Shown: piece after piece, positions 8,687 through 15,564 of the stretch | Layout of the letters: each line of letters begins with the position of its first letter | Position numbering within the stretch: position 1 is the stretch's first letter | Source: CAYUTA01 sp964447605 | GTDB lineage: Bacteria > Bacillota > Clostridia > Christensenellales > CAG-138 | Assembly (NCBI GenBank): GCA_964447605.1 | Contig: CAYUTA010000004.1 | Coordinates: forward strand, 18,917-82,916 | Direction of reading: 5' to 3' | DNA: 64,000 nucleotides | Made by a program: the position numbers and the translations under genes | Notes under the pieces: model-generated | The model's input: the letters and a program-made list of their open reading frames with translations, nothing else | Database searches by the model: none | Told to the model about the DNA's origin: nothing

Positions 8687-9379
8687 TTAATTCCTGCGCG
8701 AACGCTGAGCGATGGAAAGCAGGCGCAAAAAGCTGATCAGCGAAGCAACGGCCGCCAGCACATAGGTCATGGCCGCCGCCTTGAGCACGGCGCGCGCCCC
8801 GTCGGACTCCTCATAGGAAATGTAGTTTCCTTCCTCGAGCATGCGCAGCCCGCGCGCGGAAGCGTTGAATTCCACCGGCAGCGTGACCACCTGAAACAGC
8901 AGCATCGCGCCGAAAAGAATCACGCCGATCATGGCGAGGTTATAGCTGCCCATCAAAAGCCCCAGGATGACGATCCATGGCGCGGCCTGTGATCCGAGCG
9001 AGGCAACCGGCAAAATTGCGTTGCGCAGGCGGATGGGAGAATAGCCGCTTTCATACTGCATGACATGGCCGATTTCGTGCGCGGCCACGGCCAGCGCGGC
9101 GATGGAATTGCTGCCATAAACCTGCGCGCTCAACCCAACGACGTTGGTTTTGGGGTTGAAGTGATCGGTCAGCGCCCCCTGAACGGGCGTGATCTGCACC
9201 GCGCTGTTGTTTTTATAAAGCAGCTCCTGCGCCACCTGATCGGCGGTTTTTCCGCACGAAGCGCTCCGCTGCGCGTACTGGTTGAACGTGCGCTGTACCT
9301 TGCCCTGCGCCGCCATGCCAAGGCCCATAACGATAAGCAGCAGCAAAATATAAATGCCGTCTCCGGAGCCGTAATACAT
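8687..9379 (-). CDS. YugP-type zinc metallopeptidase (Zn_peptidase_2)
   Basis: A 230-residue membrane protein. It has an N-terminal helix (GIYILLLLIVMGLGM), a cytoplasmic domain with AVAAHEIGHVMQYESGY (the HExxH-like HEIGH zinc site near residue 120), and two or three C-terminal helices. VMQYE and PVEFNASARGLRML are typical of the YugP family, neutral zinc proteases whose substrates are unknown. The ATG at 9379 was chosen because AAGGAAGG lies just upstream and the family begins with the M-Y-x-G-x-G segment. The longer frame up to 9619 only reads through repeat copy B. Confidence 0.85.
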   Translation of the reverse strand: MYYGSGDGIYILLLLIVMGLGMAAQGKVQRTFNQYAQRSASCGKTADQVAQELLYKNNSAVQITPVQGALTDHFNPKTNVVGLSAQVYGSNSIAALAVAAHEIGHVMQYESGYSPIRLRNAILPVASLGSQAAPWIVILGLLMGSYNLAMIGVILFGAMLLFQVVTLPVEFNASARGLRMLEEGNYISYEESDGARAVLKAAAMTYVLAAVASLISFLRLLSIAQRSRRN

Positions 9380-9425
9380 GCTGATTCCTTCCTTCCGGAA
9401 CAGAGTGAAGTGTTCCTTTCCTTTT

Positions 9426-9560
9426 GATACCATACCCCGGCAGGGGAGATGGTATCCTATGCCATCGTGTTCGATTGCCGCCCGCAGACGGCGGAAAAAC
9501 GGGCGGCTTGCAAACCGCCGGAGGCGTATAATAACCGTATTATAGATATGATACCACATC
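9426..9560. repeat. Structured dispersed repeat, copy B
   Basis: Nearly identical to copy A over about 110 bp. The left hairpin is GATACCATACCCC / GGGGAGATGGTATC. Compared with copy A, the AATC/GATT pairs are replaced by CCCC/GGGG, a compensatory change. Inverted end boxes (ATGGTATCCTAT at 9449-9460, and the complement of ATGTGGTATCATAT at 9546-9560) make it look like a MITE. It lies just upstream of the YugP gene. Confidence 0.75.
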
Positions 9561-9637
9561 GGGGCGGATTTACGCAACGTGTATGATCGCCCGGAGCGCC
9601 GAACCGGGCGGTCGTTCACAGAATCGTAATAATTTAC

Positions 9638-9666
9638 TTGACGAACATGCGCGGGATTGCTATACT
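9638..9666 (+). promoter_or_regulatory. Sigma-A promoter of the riboswitch transcript
   Basis: TTGACG (9638-9643), a 17-bp spacer and TATACT (9661-9666). A start near 9673 would place the riboswitch aptamer at the 5' end of the mRNA. Confidence 0.8.
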
Positions 9667-9683
9667 TGCCCTTATAAAATCAT

Positions 9684-9778
9684 ATCGTTGGGCAAAACCG
9701 TCGAAAGGCGGCTGACGCAAAGCTAAAGGGGCTTCATCCGGGCCGGAAACGGGCGAGGATATGCCAGCCAGTTGCACA
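9684..9778 (+). ncRNA. c-di-GMP-I riboswitch (GEMM-I) aptamer
   Basis: The segment has the GEMM-I layout in order. It begins with GGGCAAAACC, a CCG-TCGAAAG-GCGG P2-like hairpin with GNRA-type GAAA, then GACGCAAAGC. A second stem containing GGGCCGGAAACGGGC follows, closed by GGATATGCCAGCCAGTTGC. GCAAAAC near the 5' side and GTTGC at the 3' side can form P1. The known function of this class is binding of cyclic di-GMP. It lies 17 nt after a promoter and about 140 nt before a small secreted-protein gene. Confidence 0.9.
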
Positions 9779-9785
9779 TTGACTA

Positions 9786-9828
9786 TGCAGGTGACTTGCT
9801 TAGCTTATGCAACCCCTGTATATTTTTT
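9786..9828 (+). terminator. Riboswitch expression platform: intrinsic terminator
   Basis: TGCAGG (9786-9791) pairs with CCTGTA (9815-9820), an inner TTGC pairs with GCAA, and a run of six T follows. TGCAAC (9808-9813) can instead pair with GTTGCA (9771-9776), which is the 3' side of the aptamer P1. Ligand binding should therefore favour the terminator, making an OFF switch. This direction is inferred. Confidence 0.65.
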
Positions 9829-9916
9829 GTCTCCTGACCCAAGTCGTCCGGCTATATCCCTCTCAAAGGGATGGCCGGTTGTGAATCCGGTTTTTAAACT
9901 TTGAAGGAGGCTCCAT

Positions 9917-10327
9917 ATGGGCGGGTTCCGTTTGAAGGGGCGGCGGGTGTGTGTGATCATGCTGGTCGCTGCCGCTTTTGTTTTTCTGTGCGCGCCAAGG
10001 CTGGCGTCGCGTGCGGATTTTGCGCCCGGCTTATCCGACAACACGCCGGGGACGGACGCCGTGCCTGTGGAGACAAACGGCGCTTCCGGAGCATACCGGA
10101 AAGCCGCGGCGCCCTGCGAATCCGAAGGCGATAGTGCCGGCGCATATGTGCGCGAGGCGCTGGAGGACACGGCGGAGGCCGATCCGGACGCGGACAGCGG
10201 CATGCCGGAAACACCCGCGGAGGATGGCGCGCCGGCCGATAGCGGCGCGTGGTCGCCATCGCCGCGTACCGCGACAAACCGCATCTGCGGAAGCGTGACC
10301 AGTTCCGGCCGGTTCTTCGGAAGATAG
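9917..10327 (+). CDS. c-di-GMP-controlled small secreted protein, 3' end probably replaced
   Basis: A 136-residue protein. It has a clear signal peptide (basic start, VCVIMLVAAAFVFLCA core) and then an acidic Pro/Ala/Asp-rich low-complexity region. AAGGAGG lies 7 nt before the ATG. The last 24 residues (SPSPRTATNRICGS...) are the complement of the 5' end of a GyrI-like gene on the other strand. A deletion or recombination near 10250 therefore seems to have cut off the real C-terminus. It is the only gene following the c-di-GMP-I riboswitch. c-di-GMP switches often govern adhesins and surface proteins; the original identity is lost. Confidence 0.6.
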   Translation: MGGFRLKGRRVCVIMLVAAAFVFLCAPRLASRADFAPGLSDNTPGTDAVPVETNGASGAYRKAAAPCESEGDSAGAYVREALEDTAEADPDADSGMPETPAEDGAPADSGAWSPSPRTATNRICGSVTSSGRFFGR

Positions 10328-10362
10328 AACGCCCTATATTCCTTTTTGTAATCAAACGCCAT
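10252..10362 (-). pseudogene. 5' remnant of a GyrI-like small-molecule-binding domain gene
   Basis: From an ATG at 10362 with GAGGGGGAG upstream, the minus strand reads MAFDYKKEYRAFYLPKNRP and then LVTLPQMRFVAVRGDGD. This is the standard first 37 residues of the roughly 200-residue GyrI-like proteins (which continue with P-N/E-x-G-G-x-Y). After GDGD the frame runs into the complement of the secreted-protein gene and all similarity stops. The rest of the gene is missing, so it is a truncated remnant. Confidence 0.7.
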
Positions 10363-10394
10363 GCTCTCCCCCTCGTTTTTATTGTCAATGGCCG

Positions 10395-10505
10395 TCCATG
10401 CGTTTATGCGCGGTTTCGACGCGCCGCGGCGGTTGACAGGCCGCCCGTTTTCCCGCCGCTGAAGCGGCCGTTGGCACAGGATACCACATCCTGTTTCCGG
10501 ATGTG
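10395..10505. repeat. Structured dispersed repeat, copy D (diverged, inverted)
   Basis: On the minus strand this reads GGATGTGGTATCCTGTGCC, then GCGGCGGGAAAACGGGCGGC and CAACCGCCG, matching the conserved blocks of copies A and B with a shortened middle. CACATCC and GGATGTG (10485-10505) form its hairpin. It abuts copy C head to tail. Confidence 0.45.
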
Positions 10506-10636
10506 ACGGGATTCCGCGCGGCGGCCATGATATGCCTCCGGCGGCCGATAAGCGCCCGATTGCCTGCCGCCTGCCGGCGGCAACCGAAATTGAACGGCGT
10601 ATTATATTATCGCCCATAACGGGATGTGGTATAATA
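10506..10636. repeat. Structured dispersed repeat, copy C (diverged, inverted)
   Basis: The minus strand shows TTCGGTTGCCGCC, a CGGGCG block and CCGCCGGAGGCATATCATGGCCG, as in copies A and B. The end hairpin TATTATATTATCGCCC / GGGATGTGGTATAATA (10600-10636) supplies the TGTGGTATAAT extended -10 of the adenosyltransferase gene. Confidence 0.55.
10627..10635 (+). promoter_or_regulatory. Extended -10 promoter (TGGTATAAT) of the adenosyltransferase gene
   Basis: TGG-TATAAT ends at 10635 and the ATG lies at 10643, a 7-nt gap as at the M15 peptidase gene. The mRNA would be leaderless or nearly so. No ribosome site precedes the ATG, which fits. Confidence 0.55.
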
Positions 10637-10642
10637 CAAACC

Positions 10643-11155
10643 ATGATACACGTATATACCGGCGATGGAAAGGGCAAGACCACGGCGGCCGTCGGGCTTG
10701 CCGTACGGCATGCGGGGGCGGGCAAAACCGTGCTGTTCGTACAGTTTATGAAATGTATGCCAACGGGCGAGCTGGCCGCGCTTGGGCAGCTAAGCGGCAT
10801 TACGGTGTTGCGCAACGCCTGCCGCCACGGGTTCTCCTTTGCCATGACGGAGGAGGAACGGGCGATGGTGACCGCGTCGCATAACGCGAATCTGCGACGC
10901 GCCGCCGAAGCCGCGCGCACGGGCGCATGCTCGCTGATCGTGCTTGACGAGGTTACGTCGGCCTATGCGCTCGACCTCATCGACCGCGCGGCGGTGGACG
11001 CGCTGATCGACGGCGCCGCGGAAACGGAGCTGGTGCTCACGGGGCGCGACCCGGCAAAGCATATGCTTGACGCGGCGGACTATGTTACCCAAATGACGCT
11101 TGTCAAGCACCCCTACACACGCGGCGTCCACGCGCGCAAAGGAATCGAATATTAA
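10643..11155 (+). CDS. cobO: Corrinoid (cob(I)alamin) adenosyltransferase, CobO/BtuR type
   Basis: A 170-residue protein beginning MIHVYTGDGKGKTT. The P-loop GDGKGKTT sits at residues 8-15, as in the CobA/CobO/BtuR family. Later blocks LFVQFMK, VLDEVTSAYALDLID and ELVLTGRDP match the family's (V/I)LDE and TGR segments. It transfers the 5'-deoxyadenosyl group from ATP to reduced cobalt of corrinoids in the cytoplasm. No cobalamin riboswitch or other B12 gene lies nearby, so it probably serves salvage. The start is the only ATG fitting the family N-terminus; an upstream in-frame extension reads through repeat copy C. Confidence 0.88.
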   Translation: MIHVYTGDGKGKTTAAVGLAVRHAGAGKTVLFVQFMKCMPTGELAALGQLSGITVLRNACRHGFSFAMTEEERAMVTASHNANLRRAAEAARTGACSLIVLDEVTSAYALDLIDRAAVDALIDGAAETELVLTGRDPAKHMLDAADYVTQMTLVKHPYTRGVHARKGIEY

Positions 11156-11427
11156 GGGGCGCGTCTTGCGCGCAGCAGTCTGCTGAAAAACGTGGCGCAT
11201 CCGGCCTGGCCTGCCGATTCCGCAACGAAACGATGCGGGCACAACCGGGCAATCCGTCGAATTCAGCGTCATGCGCGGTGATTGTGTCGCCCTGCCTGCA
11301 GCAAAGCCGGAAAATACCGCAGGCATTCGAGGCAGAAGCCGCATGGCGGGTCCGCGTTTACCGCGCGTGTTCCGCACAGGGTTCCCATATACGCGCAAAA
11401 ACGGCAACCGTGGTCCCCGGACCGGCG

Positions 11428-12024
11428 CTATTGGCTCGGACCGACCGCCGTCTGCAGCGCGGCTTCGACCTGTGCAGGCGCAAGCCGCGTCACCGGAATC
11501 ACGGGGGCGGGCGGAGCCGTGCGCTTGCCAAGCGCCTTTTTGTACCAGATCGTACTGTGCCAGCCGCCATGTTTAAAGCCCGCATCGGTAAACTCGGCGC
11601 ATCTGGCAAACCCGAGGGAGGCGTGCAGCCGTTCGCTCGGCTCGTTTGGCGCGGCAATGATCGCATATACGAAAAGCACGCCCTGCAGCCGCAGCAGCTC
11701 CGTTACCGCACGGCACAGCCGCTTTCCGACGCCATGCCCGCGACAATCAGTCCGGACATATACCGAGAGCTCGGCGTTCCAGCCGTAGGCCGCGCGGTCA
11801 AACAGCCTGTGCGCATACGCATAGCCTGCAATTCCGCCGTCAAGCTCGCAGACAAGGTACGGATATTGGGTATATATTCCCGCGATACGCGCGGCAAACG
11901 CCTCCGCCGTGGGCGGTTCATATTCAAACGTCACCGTTGTGTTGAGAACATACGGCGCATAGATGCGGCTCAGCGCATCCGCGTCCGAAAGCGCGGCCAT
12001 GCGCAGCGTGACATACGGTTCCAT
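11428..12024 (-). CDS. GNAT acetyltransferase, phosphinothricin acetyltransferase-like
   Basis: A 198-residue protein with the full GNAT fold. LRMAALSDADALSRIYAPYVLNTTVTFEYEPPT is typical of the PAT/Bar subgroup. The acetyl-CoA loop reads DCRGHGVGKRL, followed by NEPSERLHASLGF and the C-terminal GGWHSTIWYKK. It acetylates an amino group of a small molecule; the true substrate is often not phosphinothricin. The last 35 residues, rich in Pro and Ala, extend beyond the core. In the same frame after the TAG stop, a Cys-rich stretch follows (see findings). The 11156-11427 gap holds no recognised gene. Confidence 0.85.
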   Translation of the reverse strand: MEPYVTLRMAALSDADALSRIYAPYVLNTTVTFEYEPPTAEAFAARIAGIYTQYPYLVCELDGGIAGYAYAHRLFDRAAYGWNAELSVYVRTDCRGHGVGKRLCRAVTELLRLQGVLFVYAIIAAPNEPSERLHASLGFARCAEFTDAGFKHGGWHSTIWYKKALGKRTAPPAPVIPVTRLAPAQVEAALQTAVGPSQ

Positions 12025-12085
12025 ACGGCGCGCGTCCTCCGATTCCCGTCAATTTGCCGGTGGCGTAAGCCTTCCGCCGGCATGA

Positions 12086-12457
12086 TTATTCATTATACCA
12101 TTGATCCACCAGCTCAAGCAGTTCTTTTTTACTCAATCCCAGTTCCCGGTAATAGGCCAGCTCCTTTTTAAGCCGGCCGGCAACCAGTTGCGCGCGCTTA
12201 TCGCCCAGGCACGAACCGGGCAGAGGGGAAACAAAGCAGCCCTTGCCCGTGATCGTATCGATAAAGCCCGCGTGCTCGAGCGCTTCCCAGGCTTTTTTTA
12301 CGGTGATGACGCTGATACGCAGCTCCTTGGCAACCATGCGGATCGGCGGCAGGCAATCGCCGCTTTTCAGATCTCCACGCACGATCTGCGCACAGATCTG
12401 CTCATAAATCTGTCTGTAGAGCGGCTGATCCGAGACGGCCGAAAGAACGATGTCCAT
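12086..12457 (-). CDS. GntR-family regulator, YtrA subgroup
   Basis: A 123-residue regulator. The winged helix PLYRQIYEQICAQIVRGDLKSGDCLPPIRMVAKEL...VITVKKAWEALEHAGFI is followed by only a short helical tail, as in the YtrA subgroup that controls neighbouring ABC transporters. Its start overlaps the permease stop by one base (TAATG). It is the last gene of a three-gene operon, and a TGTACA-spaced repeat at the operon promoter is its likely operator. Confidence 0.85.
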   Translation of the reverse strand: MDIVLSAVSDQPLYRQIYEQICAQIVRGDLKSGDCLPPIRMVAKELRISVITVKKAWEALEHAGFIDTITGKGCFVSPLPGSCLGDKRAQLVAGRLKKELAYYRELGLSKKELLELVDQWYNE

Positions 12458-13098
12458 TACAGATCGACCTTCTCAAAGCGCGCGGCGCCGACGCGGCAAG
12501 CCGCAAGCGTACCCGCCGCGTACAGGGCCATGCCGCCGAGCAGAATCGGAAGCTGCCGCGCCTGCGCGGCGGGCTCGGCCGTATCAAGCGACGGAACAAG
12601 AAACGCGAGCGTCTCCGTAGCGCCGATGAACAGCAGCACCGCCAGGCCGCCGAGAATCAGGCCCTTCCCCGCGCTGTGCGCATCCTTGTAGAACGTGGGG
12701 AAAAACAGCAGGTTAAATAACGCATACATGACAAACGCAAACCCGAACAACGCCACATTGGCTTCCATGCCGGCGCCGTTAGGACCCACCGTCGCGTTCA
12801 TGCGCGCGCGGATTATGGCAAACGGAATCGCCGCCACGATCTGAAACAGTTCGATTATCACAATCATGCCGCAGCGGGCCCTGACCACGTCCCGCTTGCG
12901 AACGGGCAGCGAGACGGTATAAAACACGTCCGAATTTTCGCGCCCGGCGACAAAGATGAGGAACGCTTCGAGACATGTGTACATAAAGGCGATCAGGTAT
13001 GGGTATGACGGAATGAGCAGCATGCAGGCAAACAACGGAAAAAAGAACATCGTGGGGTGCCTGGCAAGGGTAAATTCCTTGTATAACAGGTCTTTCAT
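12457..13098 (-). CDS. ABC-2 type transporter permease
   Basis: A 213-residue protein with six predicted helices, starting MKDLLYKEFTLARHP, a common N-terminus of ABC-2 permeases (Lys-Glu just before the first helix). ENSDVFYTVSLPVRKRDVVRARC is the typical cytoplasmic coupling segment. It pairs with the ATPase upstream and probably exports or detoxifies a hydrophobic compound or lipid. It lies 6 nt after the ATPase gene. Confidence 0.8.
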   Translation of the reverse strand: MKDLLYKEFTLARHPTMFFFPLFACMLLIPSYPYLIAFMYTCLEAFLIFVAGRENSDVFYTVSLPVRKRDVVRARCGMIVIIELFQIVAAIPFAIIRARMNATVGPNGAGMEANVALFGFAFVMYALFNLLFFPTFYKDAHSAGKGLILGGLAVLLFIGATETLAFLVPSLDTAEPAAQARQLPILLGGMALYAAGTLAACRVGAARFEKVDL

Positions 13099-13104
13099 GG
13101 CGCG

Positions 13105-13947
13105 TCACTCCTTATCCAGATAAATCATAACCGATTCGAGGTTGACCGGGGCAACCTCCAGCGCCTGCGCGGCGGACAGGTCTTGCACGCCGATTAAGGC
13201 GGTGAAGCCGAACGCGTTGGGCTTGGTTCCGTGCAGCACGGCGTCCAGCTCCGGCGTCAATTGGTCCATTCGTCCGCGCACCAGCCGGTAGGCGGAAAGA
13301 AACGCCTCGGTATCCGTGCTTGCAACGATCTTCCCCTTGCGAATAAAGGTAATGAAGTCCGCGCACTTTTCCAGGTCGGAGGTAATGTGCGTAGAAAACA
13401 GAATGCTGCGCCGGCCGTCGGCGATGATTTCCTGAAACAGCGCGATCAGGTCGTCGCGCGAAACGGGGTCGAGCCCGCTCGTCGGTTCATCGAGCAGCAG
13501 CAGCTCCGCGTTGTGCGAAAGCGCCAGCGCCAGCGAAAATTTGACCTTCATGCCTGAGGAAAGCTCCTTCAACCGTTTATCGGGGTCGAGCTCAAAGCGC
13601 TCCAGATAGCGGCGGAACGCGCCGTCGTCCCATTCGTCATAAAAGCGGCCGGCCACGCGCGCAATTTTGCCGGCCTTTTCGCGCGGATAATAGTCCACGC
13701 CGCCGAATAGGAAACCGACCTTTTGCTTGACTGCGAATTCCTCGGATGCAAAGTCGTGCCCGCAAAGGGAGACCTGCCCCTCGTCGGGGTGAACAAAACC
13801 AAGCATGGATTTAAGCGTCGTGGTCTTGCCCGCGCCGTTTCTGCCGATAAAGCCCATGATATATCCGCGTTCGAGCGTGAACGATACATGGTCGAGCGCA
13901 AAGGACGCATACCGCTTCGTCAGCCCCTGCACGTTTAACAGTTCCAT
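13105..13947 (-). CDS. ABC transporter ATP-binding protein
   Basis: A 280-residue ATPase. Walker A is GRNGAGKTT, the signature is LSSGMKVK (a known variant in drug/lantibiotic-type exporters), Walker B is LLLLDEPTSGLD, and the switch His lies in FSTHITSDLE. The C-terminal extension of about 70 residues is as in YtrB/BcrA-like proteins. The ATG at 13947 was chosen because GGGGACGG precedes it and the family starts with M-E-x-L-x-V. It forms one operon with the permease and the GntR regulator. Confidence 0.88.
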   Translation of the reverse strand: MELLNVQGLTKRYASFALDHVSFTLERGYIMGFIGRNGAGKTTTLKSMLGFVHPDEGQVSLCGHDFASEEFAVKQKVGFLFGGVDYYPREKAGKIARVAGRFYDEWDDGAFRRYLERFELDPDKRLKELSSGMKVKFSLALALSHNAELLLLDEPTSGLDPVSRDDLIALFQEIIADGRRSILFSTHITSDLEKCADFITFIRKGKIVASTDTEAFLSAYRLVRGRMDQLTPELDAVLHGTKPNAFGFTALIGVQDLSAAQALEVAPVNLESVMIYLDKE

Positions 13948-13974
13948 AAATTTCCGTCCCCTTCGATCCAATAT

Positions 13975-14023
13975 TGTACATATTGTACATACACAATATA
14001 ACAAATATGCCCCGCTCTGTCAA
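13975..14023 (-). promoter_or_regulatory. Promoter and candidate GntR operator of the ABC-2 operon
   Basis: On the minus strand, TTGACA (14018-14023), a 17-bp spacer and TATATT (13995-14000) form a strong promoter. Just downstream, TGTACA-TAT-TGTACA (13975-13989) is a symmetric repeat at the expected start site, well placed for repression by the operon's own GntR protein. Confidence 0.75.
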
Positions 14024-14568
14024 GCAAACTATCAAGTGGCATATCGTTGGCCCTGCGGCCCCGGATTAACGGAAAAGGCGCCTGATCATGCGACAATCAG
14101 CGCAAACCGGCAAAGACGGTTCCGGGATACCAATCGTGCGGGGCCGATCTGCAATGAAAGTTCTCAGGCAGGCGGGAGAAAAGGGCTGGCAGGCGGGAAT
14201 CTCCCGTATGCGGACAGCGCCCAGGTGAAGGCAAAGGCGAACAAGCGTAAAAAAAGTCGGCGTGACGGCGAAGGAATCGCCAAAGGCGTACATGAAGGAG
14301 CTGGACGAGGCGGCAGGGGCGGCGCGGGACGAACCGGGCAAGAAGCCTTCGCCCCAAGGACGGGCCACCATCCACAAGAACGGTTCGGCAGAGTACAATT
14401 TTCTTTTCCGCGCAGCAAAGCCCATGTTCGGCGTGAATCGTGGGCTTTCGCGCCCGGGCCCCCATACGTCGGGGTTTTTCCCGGCCGTTTCGGACGGATC
14501 GTGTAAAACATGGGAACCCCTCGCCGGCTGAAGATGCTTTGCATGACGGGAAAGGGCCTGCGCACCGT
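14024..14568. other. Intergenic region with two stem-loops; no certain gene
   Basis: A plus-strand frame (GTG 14262 to 14531) reads a Lys/Glu-rich start (TAKESPKAYMKELDEAA) but has no ribosome site, and I cannot support it as a gene. AAAGCCC/GGGCTTT (14417-14448) is a stem-loop. CCCC-ATACGTC-GGGG followed by TTTTT (14460-14479) is a plus-strand intrinsic-terminator-like hairpin. Confidence 0.4.
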
Positions 14569-15234
14569 CTATTTATGCAGATTCCGCAGGTGCAGGTAAA
14601 CCGTGTTTCGGCAAATCCCAAGCGCATTGGCCACATAGTTTACAGAATCCTTTAATTCAAAGATTCCTTTCTGGTAGAGCCTGGTGATGATTTCCTTATT
14701 CTTGTTGTTCAGAGAAATCGTCTTGTCCGACATGACCTCAAACTGCACGGAACTCAGAGATTTTTCCACGATATTTTCAATATCGTTGGAAAAGTCCTCC
14801 GGCAAGACGCTATGCGTAAGGCCGGCGCCGTCGCCAAGCAGGTGGCCCATAAACGCCGCAATGGAACAACCCAAATACAGATTGATACAGAGCAGGCCGA
14901 TGATGCGGTTTTGACTGCCGCGGATGGCAATGGTCGTGGATTTCATGGGCTTGCCGTCCTTGGTGTGCGTGTAATAGGAAATAGAATCCTTTTCACTGTT
15001 GTTCTCTATGTCATGCAGCATTTTCAGCGCCAGGTCGGTAACGGGCGCGCCCACCTTTCGACCGGTAAAGTGTCCGTTGTAAATGGCAAGGACAGAATTG
15101 TTCAGATCCTTGAGGCTGTGCAGCACAATCTCATAACAGGCGCCCAGATAATCTGCAAGGCCTTCCAGCATGAACTGAAATGATTCCAGTATCCGCAAAT
15201 CTTCGTCGGAAAAATGCACTTCGTTTGTATCCAA
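14569..15234 (-). CDS. YheO-like PAS/HTH transcriptional regulator
   Basis: A 221-residue protein. An N-terminal YheO-type PAS domain (LESFQFMLEGLADYLGACYEIVLHSL, NSVLAIYNGHFTGRKVGAP) is followed by KSTTIAIRGSQNRIIGLLCINLYL and a C-terminal helix-turn-helix (SVNYVANALGICRNTVYLHLRNLHK). Proteins of this kind regulate amino acid or peptide use. A TTG start at 15234 with GGGGGG upstream was preferred. The ATG at 15273 overlaps the TATAAT-type -10 (15272-15277). It is divergent from the peptide-use operon and probably controls it. Confidence 0.82.
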   Translation of the reverse strand: MDTNEVHFSDEDLRILESFQFMLEGLADYLGACYEIVLHSLKDLNNSVLAIYNGHFTGRKVGAPVTDLALKMLHDIENNSEKDSISYYTHTKDGKPMKSTTIAIRGSQNRIIGLLCINLYLGCSIAAFMGHLLGDGAGLTHSVLPEDFSNDIENIVEKSLSSVQFEVMSDKTISLNNKNKEIITRLYQKGIFELKDSVNYVANALGICRNTVYLHLRNLHK

Positions 15235-15385
15235 ACCGATCCCCCCGTTTAATATGATATTACATTCTTTCATTATAACCGATTTTTGCAAACCGTCACG
15301 AAAAATACGCAAAAATGCCGTATTCTTCCATCCTGCTGAAGCGATGGAGCGTACGATACGCATTCGGAGATTCCACTCAAAAAAT

Positions 15386-15424
15386 GAAATATTTTACAAT
15401 TTTATTATTTAAGTAAAATATTTC
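15386..15424. promoter_or_regulatory. 12-bp inverted repeat, candidate operator of the peptide operon
   Basis: GAAATATTTTAC (15386-15397) and GTAAAATATTTC (15413-15424) are perfect inverted arms 15 bp apart. They end 3 bp before the -35 box, which is suited to an activator or a looping repressor. The YheO-like protein encoded divergently is the obvious candidate. Confidence 0.6.
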
Positions 15425-15427
15425 TTA

Positions 15428-15456
15428 TTGACATTATAAATAGTAATACATATAAT
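15428..15456 (+). promoter_or_regulatory. Sigma-A promoter of the peptide-use operon
   Basis: TTGACA (15428-15433), a 17-bp spacer and TATAAT (15451-15456) form a consensus promoter about 110 nt before the PepT-like gene. Confidence 0.85.
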
Positions 15457-15564
15457 GAAAAAAATCAATGTAAACAAAAAATATCCAAGTCAAAAACACG
15501 AGTCGGTACAGGGAGCCCGCGCGGGCGTTGGTTGCTTTTACATCTGGAGGCAGGGGGCGGTATT

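Noticed and set aside
10363..10642. Cobalamin riboswitch upstream of cobO
   Set aside because: No B12-box-like sequence is present; the region is made of two diverged copies of the dispersed repeat.
9805..10920. 371-codon minus-strand frame including MAFDYKKEY
   Set aside because: It is a chimera of antisense cobO, the repeats, the GyrI remnant and antisense of the secreted gene; only 10252-10362 is meaningful.
11428..11430. Pyrrolysine or programmed read-through at the GNAT TAG
   Set aside because: No pyl genes or read-through signals are visible, and the enzyme is complete without the extension; kept only as a low-interest observation.
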